Of a stretch of DNA of 64,000 bases, positions 29,487-43,400 are shown piece by piece. Numbering within the stretch: the stretch's first letter is position 1; each line of letters begins with the position of its first letter. The DNA lies in NCBI GenBank assembly GCA_008933995.1, contig WARS01000011.1, forward strand, positions 8,833,516-8,897,515, in the 5' to 3' direction. The notes below the pieces were generated by a model. The model searched no databases, had not been told where the DNA came from, and saw only the letters and a program-made list of their open reading frames with translations. The position numbers were made by a program, and so were the translations under genes. This stretch comes from Datnioides undecimradiatus (lineage: Eukaryota; Chordata; Actinopteri; Lobotiformes; Datnioididae).

Positions 29487-29548
29487 GATGTCAGCGTTTG
29501 CTGCTAGCATTGATGCTGATGTCAGCATTTGCTGCTAGCATTGACGTT
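29487..29548. repeat. Two-copy 31-bp tandem duplication
   Basis: Unit 1 (29487-29517) and unit 2 (29518-29548) both begin GATGTCAGC and share TTTGCTGCTAGCATTGA, differing at only a few positions. This is a recent local duplication and lies about 0.4 kb from the hAT remnant. Confidence 0.85.
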
Positions 29549-29929
29549 AAAAGCAAAGAAGAAATTTATAATCATTATTTACCTCAGTGGTTCAACGTCT
29601 TATCGTATTGTTTTGTAGAAATGCACTTCTGGATGTGCCTTTGCTCCACAGCATCATTATTGGATGTCATCAGAGGTACAAAAGATTTGAAACCGTCTAC
29701 CATTCAGCCATTGAATCTGTTCCTCGCCTCGTTTTAAGCTACTCTTAAATAATACAGAAGTCAAGACTAAAATGTCAGCCAACTCACAGCTAAAATAATT
29801 ATGCCAAGTATGACCGGCATAAAAACAAATAGAAAGTGCCTAAAAAATACAACTCAAAATATGAATCTGTAAAAATGAAAAGAAAAAACTAGAGTTAAAT
29901 CAAATACGAAAAAATAGGGTAATCAAAGC

Positions 29930-30210
29930 GCAACATCATTTGCAATCTTCAGCAATTGATCTTCTAGCACGGACATGCTTGATTCACCTTGTTTGTTCAC
30001 AAATGGGTCGCAGATCCATTCCTTCGCAGTTCGTGGGTCTTTTGTGGTTGGGAAGTAATGCTCAAACTTAGGTTTCTTGCAAAATTTGATTTTACCACGG
30101 TAAAAAATTTGGACAGGCCAAATTAAAGTTATTTATTCTTTCTATGCGTCCCGGTACCAATTGACCCTTGGACTGGTGCTGGTCTATGGGCCGGTGGTTG
30201 GGGACCACTG
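29930..30210. mobile_element. hAT-type transposon remnant, one terminus visible
   Basis: The segment ends with GGTGCTGGTCTATGGGCCGG followed by TGGTTGGGGACCACTG. This resembles the inverted terminus of vertebrate hAT elements whose ends begin CAGGGGTCCCCAACC and continue with a CCGG...GGTACCGGTCC-like subterminal region; here the subterminal part (about 30149-30195) is also rich in such CCGGTACC/GGTGCTGGT phrases. The internal part (about 29930-30100), with phrases such as TTCGCAGTTCGTGGGTCTTT, is consistent with old element body but I cannot trace the other terminus, so the left boundary is a guess. No intact transposase frame is present. Confidence 0.5.
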
Positions 30211-30908
30211 CATTAGGCCACAAAAAAATGTATTTTAGTCATCAATTTCACATCAGCAGATCAGATATTGTGACATCAAAACATCATCAGTGTATTAGCA
30301 TGCAGTTAAACAGTTCATTAGATAATGTATACACCCTCAACATGATATGACAGTTAAGCGATGAAAGCAGTCCAAACCCTGTGATGATCACATTGTGTCG
30401 CTAACAGTAACAGTAAACCAAATACACAAAAATCTACAATTCATATACAAATGGATAAGTAAGTTCACCTCTTTAATATAGCTCAAACAGTTTGTTGTTT
30501 TAGTTTCAGTAACTTCCTTTTTTTATAGGTGGGAAGCTGGTGAGGGATCATGTCTTTGCATTAGCTACTGGTGGGTTCAAAATGACTTTACAGCCTACGG
30601 TAAGATCAATGTGTATTAACCTCTTTTTGTGCATATTTGAGCGTATATTTCATACAAATTTTCTAGACATTCTAGACAGAACATAAGTGATCAGCGTCTC
30701 GCCATAAGATTAAGTAGATAAACAAGCATCAGTTATTCTGTTATTATATGATGTTTCATTACTGCTTCACAACTAAAATCATATTTTATTTTAATTAACA
30801 TCTTTTGTCTACATTATGACACACAAAACCATAAGAGACACGACTGTTTACAAATGCTCATGGTGATCAATGTTGTTTCAGTGAAGTACAACAGTCACAG
30901 ATTTAATA

Positions 30909-30989
30909 AACAAAACAACCTGTAAACAACAAGTTGTTGTTTTGTAAACAACAAAACAACAACAACAAGTAACAAAACAACTTGTTGTT
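30909..30989. repeat. AACAAC/GTTGTT inverted-repeat cluster
   Basis: The region alternates AAACAACAA and TTGTTGTTT words. A perfect 9-bp-arm inverted repeat with a single central base, AAACAACAAGTTGTTGTTT, occupies 30924-30942, and a second, looser CAACTTGTTGTT repeat lies at about 30977-30989. Strand slippage with hairpin formation could have produced it. Confidence 0.8.
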
Positions 30990-33900
30990 CTTAGCGGAAG
31001 ATGTTTTTTATAGGTCTCTATCAGTTACAAAATTATTGAAAAATCATTTTGTGACTAAGTTAAATAAGTTATACTTCCATCCAAAAATACAACCTTTTCT
31101 CATTTTAACTAAAATATATTTTAAAAAGTGCTAGAAATAATAATATACTACACCCAGTGCACAGCACAGTGCAGCTGTGATTGCTAGTTTCCAGCTGATG
31201 TAGTTGTCATTTTCACGCCCAGCACCCATGTTGTGTAAGAAGCAAATGAAGTTGGCCATCAGTGCATCCAGAGTGCATCCATGGGTGTGTTGGTTTAAAA
31301 ATGCGGTTTTGTCAGGTACGCTGTTGACATAAAAGTTGATCTAACAACATTTTCCTGCTAATTAAAGGTTGCACAATTCAAAATGCCTACACATACTCTC
31401 ATCTTCTTCTCAGGTTTATACTGTAGCCCTTGTTGATTTCAAATCTAGATGATGATGGGATGGTGGATTGGGAGACCACAGAGTCATAGAGTTCACCATC
31501 AAAGGCCCACTTACCTGCCCCTCAGCTCTATTTAAATAGAAATGTGCCAAGTGCAAGCTGCTTTTAAAGAGAAATTGTGATGACACTGACTGGTTGAATA
31601 CATGCTATACCCGAAAGACATCCATGATGTCCAAATTCAACCATTTTGCACTTTGTGCCCACATTATGTGCTCTTTAACTAGCAAATGTAAAGTCAGAAA
31701 CACCTTAAATGAATTTACGCCATAGATAGGGCTCAATATTTTTCTCATTTCTAATTTTTAGGAGGGATGCCCAAAATGCACTTTGAAAAGCTTCTTCTTG
31801 ATGATGAAAAACTATTCTGTTGCCAGAAGAGGATCAGAGGGAGCAAAACAAGTTTCCACCACAAAATGAATGAGTTTGCAGAGTTGGGTTTGATTTTGCA
31901 GCAACAGTCAGTATTCAACTGAATGGATCTAAGTAAACTGAATCAGGACACCCTGCTGACGATTCGACTGCCAGATTCTACTGCCAGGACATTTTCTGTG
32001 GGGAAACTCACAACATGTTGGTTGCAAAGATCACTTTTACACAACCCACTCACCAGACAGACCGCTGATATTGGACGATTTCTCCAAAACCCAGATTACG
32101 TTTTGTGACAACATTTTTGAGCGTTCACTGCCAAAGTTATTGAAATGATTATTCCTACAATATCTGTTAATGACAAATACAGTATGGTTAAGGTTTGGTC
32201 AGATTCAGGCAGCTAAAAACTACTTGTTTTAGGTTATGGGAAGACAGTGGCCATGGCAAATAAACCATATGGTCAATGTTAAGCAACAAAAACTCATTTA
32301 TAATCATCATTTAAACTCTGCTTGTTTTCATTATTCCATTTAGCCATGGGGTATTAATTAAAGCATCGTGTTGCAGGTAAGCGTGACCAAATATACTGTC
32401 AAACTGAACGAGGTTAGTTTCAGTACCTTTTTGTAAGTACTTGTCTGTTCTCTCCTCATTTGAATACTTTCAATCAAACAACTTTGGAAACAGTGGCTGT
32501 AAATATAATGTTGCTGGATATGCCATATAAGCTTTAAACATGGAACCAAAACATGAATGAGATGATCAGCAGACGTTTTTATGTTATATACCACTGCTAT
32601 AAAATGGTTTTGCTTTATAAATTGGTCATGGCAGTGACGGATGTATGTTTGTTTTTGTATAAGTGTTTTTTAAGATTTAAAAACTTTGTTGTTTTGTTAT
32701 TATTTATTTTAAAGACAGTCACTGGAAAGTGGGTGTGGAAAAGAATCCCCCGCCCCAAAACCCATCTGCCTGGTAAAGATTCAGGTGGTCCTCTGTTCAG
32801 ATAAGAGAATATGATCCATGGCTCCCTGTATGCATGTGTCAAAATTCAATAAGATGTTAACCATGGCTTTTCTCTCTGTCAACTTGAGCCAGGGAAATAT
32901 CATTAGTGCCAAGTTTGCCAGAGATACATTTTGCTATCTTGGGATGTTACAAACCATTAACATCAAGCAAAGACGTATCACTTTACCAGGACTGAGTATT
33001 GTATGTGAAAGGCTACACTCACCTTAGTGGATCCCAGTGGACATTAAGCTCACAGCTCTGGATTCCAGTGGGCATCTTAGCAAAGAGATCCTCTTTATTA
33101 CACTGTAAGTCAATGGCACAAATATGATCTGGGTGATGTGAGGCTTTTGAGAGGACTCAACCCAGCAGCTTTGTAGGAAGGGGTGCAGCTTGTCTACACT
33201 GCATGTAATTTGCAGATTCTTTACACTGTATTGTGTACACTGACAGGTTTGTGATTTGTTTGCACTTCATGGGTGTCTAATTGATTAAGATTAAAGGAGG
33301 ACGGTTTGTCTGGCTGTTCAAGAAAAATCCGGGCTGATTTGTATTTGCTATGCCCCTCCTTTTTAAGTGCAGGCAGACCCTCTAACAACACACCTAACAT
33401 GAGCCAACACAGGCCACATGCTGGTCTGCATGCTGGTTCACATGCACTGCATGACACTGCAGCTGAATAAAGCCATCACTTACTCATTGAATAAGTGGGC
33501 TTGTGGCTTTGCTGCCTGTTCCTGAGAGCTTCACCATAAACTCAAGAAGCCATGCTGAACCTTTGCTTGTACAACATTCCATTTTAAAAACTATATAGCT
33601 TGTGAAGGTCATTTTATATATACAACATTAAAATAGTAATCTCTCTTAACATGATCCTTGTATTTAGAAGGTAATTAACCTCTTATCACCGAGGCAGAGA
33701 TGAAATAATAAAGTAATGCATCAAAATTAAGTCACATACTGTTATATTTATCATTAAAAGTAGTAAAGTAGCAAAAGTATTTTACTTTCACAGTTGCTGT
33801 TTTAAGATCATGAGACACTGTGATGTAATTAAACTTAAGCAGACAAAGTCCCTGAAACCTTACTCATTTTAATTAAACTACCAATTTAAAAGGTAGAAAT

Positions 33901-36900
33901 GAAGTGGGCTGAATAACAAAGAAAAATATTATGTCAAAGTAGGAGAAGTGGTTTTATTTTCTGCTGCAAGCTAACGCTAAACTACAAAGTGCAAGAACTG
34001 AATCCTGTCCTACTTCACTTGCTTTGATAGTGGACCACCATGTTATAAATAATGTATTAAAGGATTTACAATGCAGAGAAAGAGCGCTGCTTTCAGAGGA
34101 ATGAAAGTTCCTTTACTAGTGCATGAAAAAAACATGTTAACTCTTTGCAGTCCAGACCCAATCTGAGTTATAAAAGACTTCATATATTTTCTTTTGTATT
34201 GTCCAGGTTAAGAGAGTGTTTGGTTTCCTTTTTACAGTTTGTGGTAGCTTATTTTTTCTGCCAAAAGGTGTTTGAGGCCTACTGGGACCACTTAAAAGTT
34301 TATGCAGAGTACTAGCCAAGTTGGACAAAAAAGCCTTGAAGTATACACACACTGGCCCCTTTCTCAGAACCTCTCAGCTCTGGCTAGGGGGAGTGTTGTT
34401 GGTTTATGAGAGGGAAAATAGCCCCAGCCTTCTGCAAAAGTGAAATGGGATTAAGGCCTTTGTTCAGCCCACAATGGCGAGGGGAATTAGCAATAGTTGT
34501 AGGCACTTAGAAGAGCTCTCACACAGAAGCTTATCCCAGATTTTGCACAATAATCATTTGAATATCAACAGTGTTTTGCAACTACAGCGCTAATGTATAA
34601 ACCTCTCTCTTTTAGATATCGAAATCCCCAAAAGGATTTTTACCAGTGGCCACATCACAAATATTCATGCTATTTATGAAGAATCATGTTTTTTGAATAT
34701 CATTGCACTTCATGTGGCAGAAAACCACATTTTAAAAAGTGCAGAGGACAAGTTGAAGTTTGGGACAAAAGTTGTGAACATTTTATGATTCAGCTTCCTA
34801 TATTTGTTTGTTGGCTTATAATGTCATTATATCACATTGGGATTAAACAGTTAAAGACTTTGGTTTGTATCCACCAGATCTAATGTCACAAATAAATCTG
34901 CTGTCCATTTCATTGCTATCAACTTACTGCAATATTTCATAGCACATTTTCAGTATTACTGCCCTAATTTTGCCAAAATTCATTGCAAGATTCAATATAA
35001 GCTACACTATTATGTAAACTTTAAAGGGAAATTTCAACCTATTTACCTTATTGCTGACTTCTGTCCAAAACAACATAAAAATGAAGAGCTTTAGAATGAG
35101 ATTAAATATCAATGTCTTTAACACTGAAAAGCAAAAGCTCAAAATTACAACATAACATATAAATTGAAGTTGAATTAAAAGCAACTTAAAGATAGATTTC
35201 ACACTACTTTTCCTGTGCGCGTATGAACATTATTTAAAAGAGTACGTCGGTCATATTAGTATAGAAACACAGGGCACTACTCTCTGTTTTGACTGCTGCA
35301 TTAGACTTATCTGGGATCAGGCAGATCCAAAGACGAGCCTAACTCTCCCAGAGGAGGAATAATTCAGAGCTTCTGCCTCAGTTGAGTCTCACAAGACTGA
35401 GCTCAAAAAGTGTGATGGCCTCAGCATTTTTGCCCACACAGTGAAAAACGTATTGTCCAAATCACAAAACATTGAGTGAGATCAGCAGACTTGTCAAGAG
35501 GCCCTGGCTTGAATATGAATGATGAGAGAAGAGCAGGGTGGTCCTAGTGCTGTTTTGGTTTTAGGCAGGTGAAAATAAGCTCAACTGTCCCTGCCAGCTG
35601 CCCATCGCTAAATCAGAAATAGGACAGCAGAGAGTTTACCAAATTAAAAAAGGGGGTGAAGAAAATGCCTATTTAGCACTTTCATGTAAATTAACACCAG
35701 CAACACACACAGATCATCATGCAGACAATGGTGTAATTGTCAAAATATCTTGAAAACGTCTCGTATGATTACAATGTTTTAAAGCCCCAACATGTAATCA
35801 CAACACCATCCTCCTTAAATGTGATACTTCAGCTGAGCTGCAAGTACTCGTAGTAAAATGAAAAGGCTGGAGGTGGTTTTTCAGAGTGAAGCCACGCATG
35901 CATTTTCTGTCAAAATGAAGAAATTAAGACATAACACCTCCCCTTCTTTCCTGTCCTTGCACGCACGCTAGTTCAATTCACTCGAGTGTCTGCATAGTTT
36001 CTGCATTCAACTGGATACAATGATGCACAAGATGAATAAAGTTATCTCTGCAGCTGAATGGGATGTTGCTGGTGGGAGGGAACAGGGAGGTTCCCTCTAC
36101 GCCTGAGCTGAAAAGAGCTCAGCTTTGAGGGCCAGTGCTGCAAGGGTCAGGGCCCAGCTGCTTTTAGGGGTGAAAGGGACACCAGCGGGCTGGACTGACT
36201 CAAGAAACCTAACAAAACCAATCGTGTCAAATAAAGACATCCCAGATTGGACGTTGACAGATCCCTTCCCGAAGTTGCTGAACACACTTCACACATTCAA
36301 ACTTTGCTGTGGTTTGTATCATGTGTCACAGTCAGAGTCCCATTTCAGTTCTTAAGAGTGTAATATAAAAATGTTTATTGTGTTTTTTCTGTTTTGTTTT
36401 GTTTTGTTTTTGGGGGTCTGAAAATCAGCATATCTACACAGGTAGGATGTTTTCTTTTCATAATTTGATTGTGCCAAGGATTTATGTTAAATTTATTTAT
36501 ATTTTTGTCATAATACAGAAACCTCAAGACCTAAAATCAAAGTCAACTTGGTTTTTTAACTTATTTGTTAGTCACTTTCACTCAGTGGAAGGTTTACATG
36601 GCCTTGTTCAACATAAAGATTTGAACTCAGATGTAGAGCATTATTATCAGACAGATAGGATGGTTTCTCATATATTGGACATATTGGACATTGTCTGGTG
36701 TGTTAAAGTGTCTTGGTAAAACCACCATGCTCTTCTCTATAAGTGGTTTGTTGATGGGCTTTTCTTACTTTGGAATTGCTATGTTGATGGCGCTTCTATT
36801 TTACTGTCATTTGAAAAAAAAGAAAGACATTAGGCCTCATTCCCCTGCCTGTGAGTTTACAGATTTCAAAGGGTGCAGAAATTCGCTAAGTTTGAATTTG

Positions 36901-38079
36901 CGGGGGGTAAGTAGGATAATAATCAGGCCACATTATAAGGAATTGATGGTTCATTTTCCCTGTCAGCAGTAGCAGAGCTTTGCCCAAAGATGTGCCGACC
37001 TGTGCAGATGGGGTTCAAAGCCAATTTCCATGTTAAAAACTCTGCACGGCTCAGAAATCCCCCTCTGACGGACTCTTGTTGATCAGAGTGTGTGACAAGC
37101 CTGTCTTTTAAAACAGGTCTGCTCATGTAAGTAGATGGAGGTCTACAAATGTACAACAAACAGTCTGGCCAGGTTTGAGTGTAGTAATAGTGTTGTTTTC
37201 ATGCATGCCCAGAGGCAATGACATCAAGACAAAAGATAGCTCTGGAGTGTGCTGTCAAAATGGAAAATATGGCCCATTATATGTGTCATACAGTAATTAC
37301 AAACTGTAAAAAGTAGTCATTTTCTTCCTTTTTTTTTATTTTTACTCTCCCTTTCATCAAATGTGTGTCAAGTGTCGTTACAAAGCTTTAATTCTTGCCA
37401 GAAAATCAGTTCAACCATTCATCATCAACTCACATTTAAATTCATTTTCCTTCAGGCTGCTTTTTTTGTGCCTATGTGCAGAGTTTACTCAGTGACAGAA
37501 AATCTGTGAGAAGAATAAAGAGATCACTGGGATGGCGGGAATTTGTTTGATGAGTTATGAGATGAACCAATTTTAAAAAAGAGGAGAAAAATACATCTGC
37601 CAAGTATCATCCCTAGTATCCTGAGGACCGCAGCGTTTACGTCATTCTTTATCTGGCTGTTCACTGCAGCCCGCTGAACGCTGGCTATTTGCACACGTGC
37701 ACAGGCACATACTTGTAGTGTGCAACGTGCAGGGAGGGACAGTTTTTACTTGTAAGTCCTGCACATAATTACCATTTCCCAGAATTGGCTTTTTCTTTTT
37801 TTTTGTAAAGTCATCTATCTTAATTGCAATCACGTATACTTCAAGAAGAGAGGCAACTGGAACAGTCTCATTTTTTAGACTTTGTTCTTTGTTCACTGTT
37901 ATCACACGACTCTGTGTAATGGTGTCTGCGCTATAAGCTGCTAGCCTGCTCCACTGTGCTGGATAGGCTATATTATATCCATTGAAATGCCTGCTGGCTG
38001 CAGAGTATTAAGTATGGTGAAAACACAATCTTGGTGGGGTCTGTGCAACTAACAATAGATAGAGGCATGATGACTTATT
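30990..38079. other. Non-coding stretch, no gene seen
   Basis: AT-rich unique DNA. A (TTTTG)n piece lies at 36391-36412. The short frames at 31923-32108, 34137-34352 and 36378-36719 have no domain. A fragment AGTAGTAAAGTAGCAAAAGT near 33760 is too short to call a transposon. Confidence 0.6.
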
Positions 38080-38335
38080 AAACACAGCCAACCGGCAGCA
38101 TGGCTTTTCTCATTACCTTTTTCAATTCCCGGCCTATAAAGCCTGTGGGTCTTGTGACAAAACTCTTGCCATGTAATTCTCTCTCAGGCTGCTTTCATCA
38201 GCCGATTTCGTGGAGAAATATGAAGCTGATTTTATCGTACTCTATAAATTCACAAAAGGCCCTCAAGTTGCCCCCATGGAAGACATACCTCATCTCAGTG
38301 ATGTGCCACCACTATTGCTGATCCCGAGCATTTGA
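38080..38335. promoter_or_regulatory. CNE-like block
   Basis: Includes CTCATTACCTTTTTCAATTC, TGCCATGTAATTCTCTCTCA and CATCAGCCGATTTCGTGG. The overlapping 73-codon frame has no recognisable domain. Confidence 0.25.
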
Positions 38336-39422
38336 TAACAGTACCTCTCTCCTTTTTAATGACTTGACAGACATCAGACATGAGCCCTATAGACACAGCA
38401 TTTTTTAATACACTTTTCTTTGCTTGTTTACACCAACCTGCTCGGATGAAAGAACATATCTATCATCTCTTTCTCTCTCAATCAGTGATATATATTAAAA
38501 CCTACAGCAGCTTTCCGATTATATCAATTGCTTGACATTGCTACACAAAAAAAGGTGTTGCGTTTGTCAAAATTATTTTTTTCTCTTTATCTAAATTTAT
38601 TTCTATAGAATTTTTTTAAATCTTGCCCGTCATTGTTGTTTCATTTCGTCAACACACACACAAGCATAAATCTCATCTAGAGTGCTCTAAAAGTCTTTGT
38701 TCCTGCAGATATTGTTTCATTAATACACTAAACAGGTAAATAATAACAATTCACAGCTGTCAAGTCAGTTGTAAATAACAAAATGACACATCAGACAAAC
38801 TACAAATTAGTTATTGGGGAACCAGAAGAAAATAAGCACTAATAAGACAGTTACTGTCATATATTGTTAGACTTTATGTGTTTGAATTTGGCTCTGTTTT
38901 ACAACCAGTTGTATCCACTTTCCTCTTATCTAAGTCTCTCATGTGGTTTCTGGCACATTTGCAGTATCCTGGCATACAGCAGGGATTGTTTCCTTTGAAA
39001 TGTTTTGACTGTGGTGTCATTTTTAAAAACTTTCATCATGCATGGGGACCTAATCAATTGAAATTCAGCTGCCTTAGCCCCAAGCCTGGGTGTAACTTAG
39101 ACCAGCTTTCATCAGCCTCAGCCTTTTAAAAATAGAAATCTGCTATGATGAAATTTTCAGTTTGAAATGGATATTCAGCTCCTGTCCTGTGCTGTAAATG
39201 TATCTAAAATGAGAGCGATTTAGGCTGATGATTGTAAACAAAACTTATAAGTTCTGCGCATAGTTTTTATGTACATAATTTACTCACTGAGCACCCTGAG
39301 CACTTAGATATCATGATGGTTAAAATTAGTGTAGATGTTTGTGGTTTATAATATCCTATACTGCTTCATGTCAGTCATAGCAGTTTACATAGTCTGGTTT
39401 TGATCAGTGCATCTTGGAGTAG

Positions 39423-39442
39423 CCCCCCCACCCCACCTCCCC
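39423..39442 (-). other. Potential G-quadruplex on the minus strand
   Basis: Plus-strand CCCCCCCACCCCACCTCCCC reads on the minus strand as GGGG-AGGT-GGGG-T-GGG-G-GGG, meeting the four-tract rule with loops of 4, 1 and 1. A second C-rich cluster lies about 100 bp further on (39527-39542). Confidence 0.5.
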
Positions 39443-42400
39443 GAGTCCTAATTAGATTTTCTACATTATAATGTTTGATAATGCCTCAAGGTTTGGTCCG
39501 TTCTATCAAAACATTTCTGCAAATATCCCCCCGACCCCCCCACCACTGTTAACTCTTTGTGGGCACACGTTACATAATTATTTCATATTTGCTATCTTCA
39601 CCTCCATAGGGAAAATATTATCTGCAATAATCATTGTCATCATCATGATTCTCTTCGTGGTCTGTTGGCTCCAAATAAGTAATTTAGTTGTAAAGCAGCT
39701 TCATTTATTTTGCCTATTCATTTTTCTTCCTATCATATATCTAAATACAAATCTTCATTTTATAACTGACAGCTTATTACCTCTGAGCACATGCTGATAA
39801 ATTTAATTCCAATGAGTTAGCTTCCATTTTCGGATCCCATTATCCACTAATGTGGCAGCAGTGTGTGGGAGGAGAAAACTTACAGGACAAGAACTCAGAA
39901 AATAAAATATATGTCTTTACATATACAGATTTTAAAATGTTTATTATTAGTAGTATTATTAGTAGTAGTTTTATTATTTATATATTATGTGTTGTTACAC
40001 TTGATATATATTTGTTTATTTTTTACAATATTTTTTATATTTTGATTTTTAGATTTATTGTATATAATGAAGTCACACAAATTTTGATTTCAGTTTGAGA
40101 ACATTACTTTTTTAAGTGTGCAGGTTTCAAACATATTATTATTAGATTATTACATTTATTTCTTTATGGTTCACTGACTTTCTTAGAGAGAGAGAAGTTT
40201 TTTATTCTCCAAAATCGCAGAAGTGCAGTTCTTCAAACCCTCCAAATGAAGCAGAGCTGTGAAGTGTGAAGTGAGACTTTCAGTGAGGAGAGTGTTGTTT
40301 GGTTTGTATTTCAGTTCATTCAGAAACATACATCCCTTTATAAGCATATACGTTGTAAGAGAGCAGCATTATGCCACAGTTGGGTCTATTTTGGTGAAGT
40401 AAGGAAGTAAGTAAACAATTATTATTAGCTTTGATGTTGGCCTGAATAGCACTCAATTAACAATGTGGCTAATGAGCCCATTAAGGATGAAAGTGTTCTC
40501 AACAGGTATGAGAGGATACTGCTGTTTTTGGAGTCTCAGTTCTCAGCATTGAATGCAGCATGAATAACGGTGCTCTTTCTCAATCGCTTCAAAGGCCAAA
40601 CCTCTACAGCCCAGAGAGCAGAGTTAAATAAAGGTTTGCTCACAATTGGAAAGAACTATATAGATGGATAAATATTTGAATCATAAAAATGTTCAGAGAA
40701 AGTAGCAGACAAGTGAGTCAAGTCATGCTAATATTGCAAATAAATAAATTCTCTACACATCCCTTTTGATTTTCCTGCAGCATGAAAATTAAATCTTCTC
40801 CACTGAAACTTGAGAAAGCCCCAAATCAATTTGTGTATTTTAAAAATTTTAACAAATCTTGCTTTAATTACATTTTAGTTAAAGTAAATATGCGCTTGCC
40901 TCAGTCTAATAGTAATTACTCTGCAGTACAAATAGGGCTTGTCTGTTGCAAAGAAAGACAAGTGAAAGAAAGAGACTGTGAGGCTTTCGCAGCCGCAGTG
41001 TTTCCTCTGAAGGACTTCCTACTGAAACGCTCTGAAAGCCTCACGCGTGGATTATTTCGACATTATTTGCTGCTGGATTCCAAAAGTTCTTGTTGAGTAG
41101 CAACAACAATTCTTTTATACCAACACATGTCGCTTTTGACATGTTTTATACCCAGAAAACTTTTTTTTTCAAATATTTTTCACAAAACAAAAAGTGAAAA
41201 TAAAAGATATTTTAAAAAATGTCATGATTTCCCCCCCCCCCGCTTTAACAGTATAAAAAAAACAACTCAAGTGACCTTCAAAAAATTATCATCCATGTTG
41301 TGGCAACATTTTGAGATGCTATTTAATGTAAGTGTGACAAGGGCAAATCTTCAGTGTCACTTTTTATTCTCTGCTTGTCAGGCAACAAACAAACTCCTTC
41401 AGCTAAATATTAAAAATCAGCTTTTATTTAAAGGCAGAGAAAAGCAAAAATAATTTCTAAAAAAAAAAAACAGTGCAGAAAAGGGGCAAAATGGTATTTA
41501 AAAACAGTCACTGTGCAACAAAAAAATGACAATAAGTAAAGAAAATGATATAACAGTATGTTGAATGAATTTATCTATTTGTAAAACCTGCTTGTCTGCA
41601 GAAGTTTCAGAATGTTATCAGTAGTTTCAGCTCAAGAATAGCTTGAGGTGTTTTGAGTGTAAATCCGTCTAAAGCTGCCAGCACTGACATACACAGCATA
41701 TGCTAAATACAGATAAGAGTATTTTTAATAGATCTGCAAAAAGTCTCCCCACATAGCTCAATGGATGTGCTTTGAATGTAGTTGATAAGTTGGCTTAAGC
41801 TGAATGCTGTATCCCACTGCAACATTGTGCTACTGGGTGAGCCCATCACAAACTAGCCTTCCAATAAAGACCACTTCCAGGGGAGGGATTATAGAAAAGC
41901 CTTCGAGATCAGCTTCATGTCTTACTAGAGTTTCTGATTATAAATAGTGCTATGTTACAAAAAAAACTACCCATTGCCAGGGATCATATAGAAAAAAATA
42001 TCTTTAAGCATTTTATTTACCTACAATGTCAAACTGAAAAGTTTGGATTTCTTTCATAATTTCCTTGAAGAATAATTTTATTCTCTTTAATTTAAAATTC
42101 TTGCAGTATGTTATTTTACTTTCTATGAAAACATTGTTATAGCAAAAAAATAACATTTTCTAATAGAGAAATATTTTGTTTTTAAGAGAAAAAAACTACA
42201 GTGAAACTGTGAAAAACAATCCAGCAGAAATAAGTTCCTTCATACAGCCATTATACTCACAAAGTTACTGTGTGCTCACACTCCTGTGTATTAATTTTTT
42301 GTCTGCACTCCAAGTTGGCTGAACTCAGGTCATGAACTTTGCCTCTTATTATTTTAAATGTGAGCAGGGAATTGTGCTCCGTCCACTTGTGTTTCTTTAC

Positions 42401-42491
42401 AACAATTTGTGTCCTCGGAATCCAACATGAATTCAGACTTAAAGTCTCTGACATGAAGAAACAATTTTTACCATGAAGGCACAAAGCTAAC

Positions 42492-42541
<50 letters not shown>
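42492..42541. repeat. (GATA)n microsatellite
   Basis: About twelve perfect AGAT/GATA units, a typical fish genotyping-type tetranucleotide repeat. Each unit also contains a GATA core. Confidence 0.97.
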
Positions 42542-43179
42542 TGGAGTAAGTGTTGGCTGTCTTTGTTTCTCTTTAGCTCTCCTCGGGTCATCTGATTATG
42601 TGGCTAAAGAAATGAGAGGGGCAGATAAGCCTCTTTTATTCTTCCAAGCCACTTAAAGAGCTGAAGCACCAGCTTCTGTTGCTCCACCGCAAGAGAAGAA
42701 AACAAGTCATTTGTGTACTACAAAATGGCTTCTCTCTAAACTGTTTTCCCTCAAATACTAAATATACTAAATATACTGCGAGCAGTTCATCTATTGTACA
42801 TCTATACATGTAAGACTTTTACTGTAGTTTCATGACTTAAAAATGTTGAAAAATAAGAAAGTAATATTTAATGCGGCTGAATGCACTTACGCAACATGCT
42901 TGGTTTAATTTTAATTTTAACAAGTGAAGCTTCATTAATAATCTTAAGACATTTTATTTTTCACAGTATTTCCAAATGATGAACTACAGTGTAAATGTTT
43001 GTACATGCAAATTTTTTATTGGCTTGACTTTTGGTGCGCAGCAAATAAAATAGAATCTAAGATTGTATTTTATTCAGTAATATGGAAATGTCCTCAGTTC
43101 CTGCTATATGTCACGAGGGCATCTCTTCTCTGCCTTCTTAATAAGGTAGTTCTGCAGGCCTCTACTGTAATATATTTCA

Positions 43180-43400
43180 CCAATAAAGCAATTCCAAAGC
43201 TAGCCTGGCCTTTTGACCACCACTGAGAACGTGGAAAGCAGCAGGCCGCCTTTGCTAACTAGGCTTACTCTCTAATATTAGATACCTGTCCCCTGGCTTT
43301 TCAGAGGGGGGCTTAGCAGTTGATATTTTCATTTGGTCCTGCCAAGATGCGACACCCCCGCTTTAATCTTGTGTTTGACGTTAAGCGCTCTGTTCATGAA
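43180..43400. promoter_or_regulatory. CNE-like block
   Basis: Includes TGACCACCACTGAGAACG, CTCTAATATTAGATACCTG and CCCCGCTTTAATCTTGTG. Repeat-free and without a supported frame. Confidence 0.25.

Noticed and set aside
33755-33795. Possible fragment of the fish MITE (AGTAGTAAAGTAGCAAAAGT)
   Set aside because: Too short and AT-rich; no terminus or ordered internal phrases nearby.
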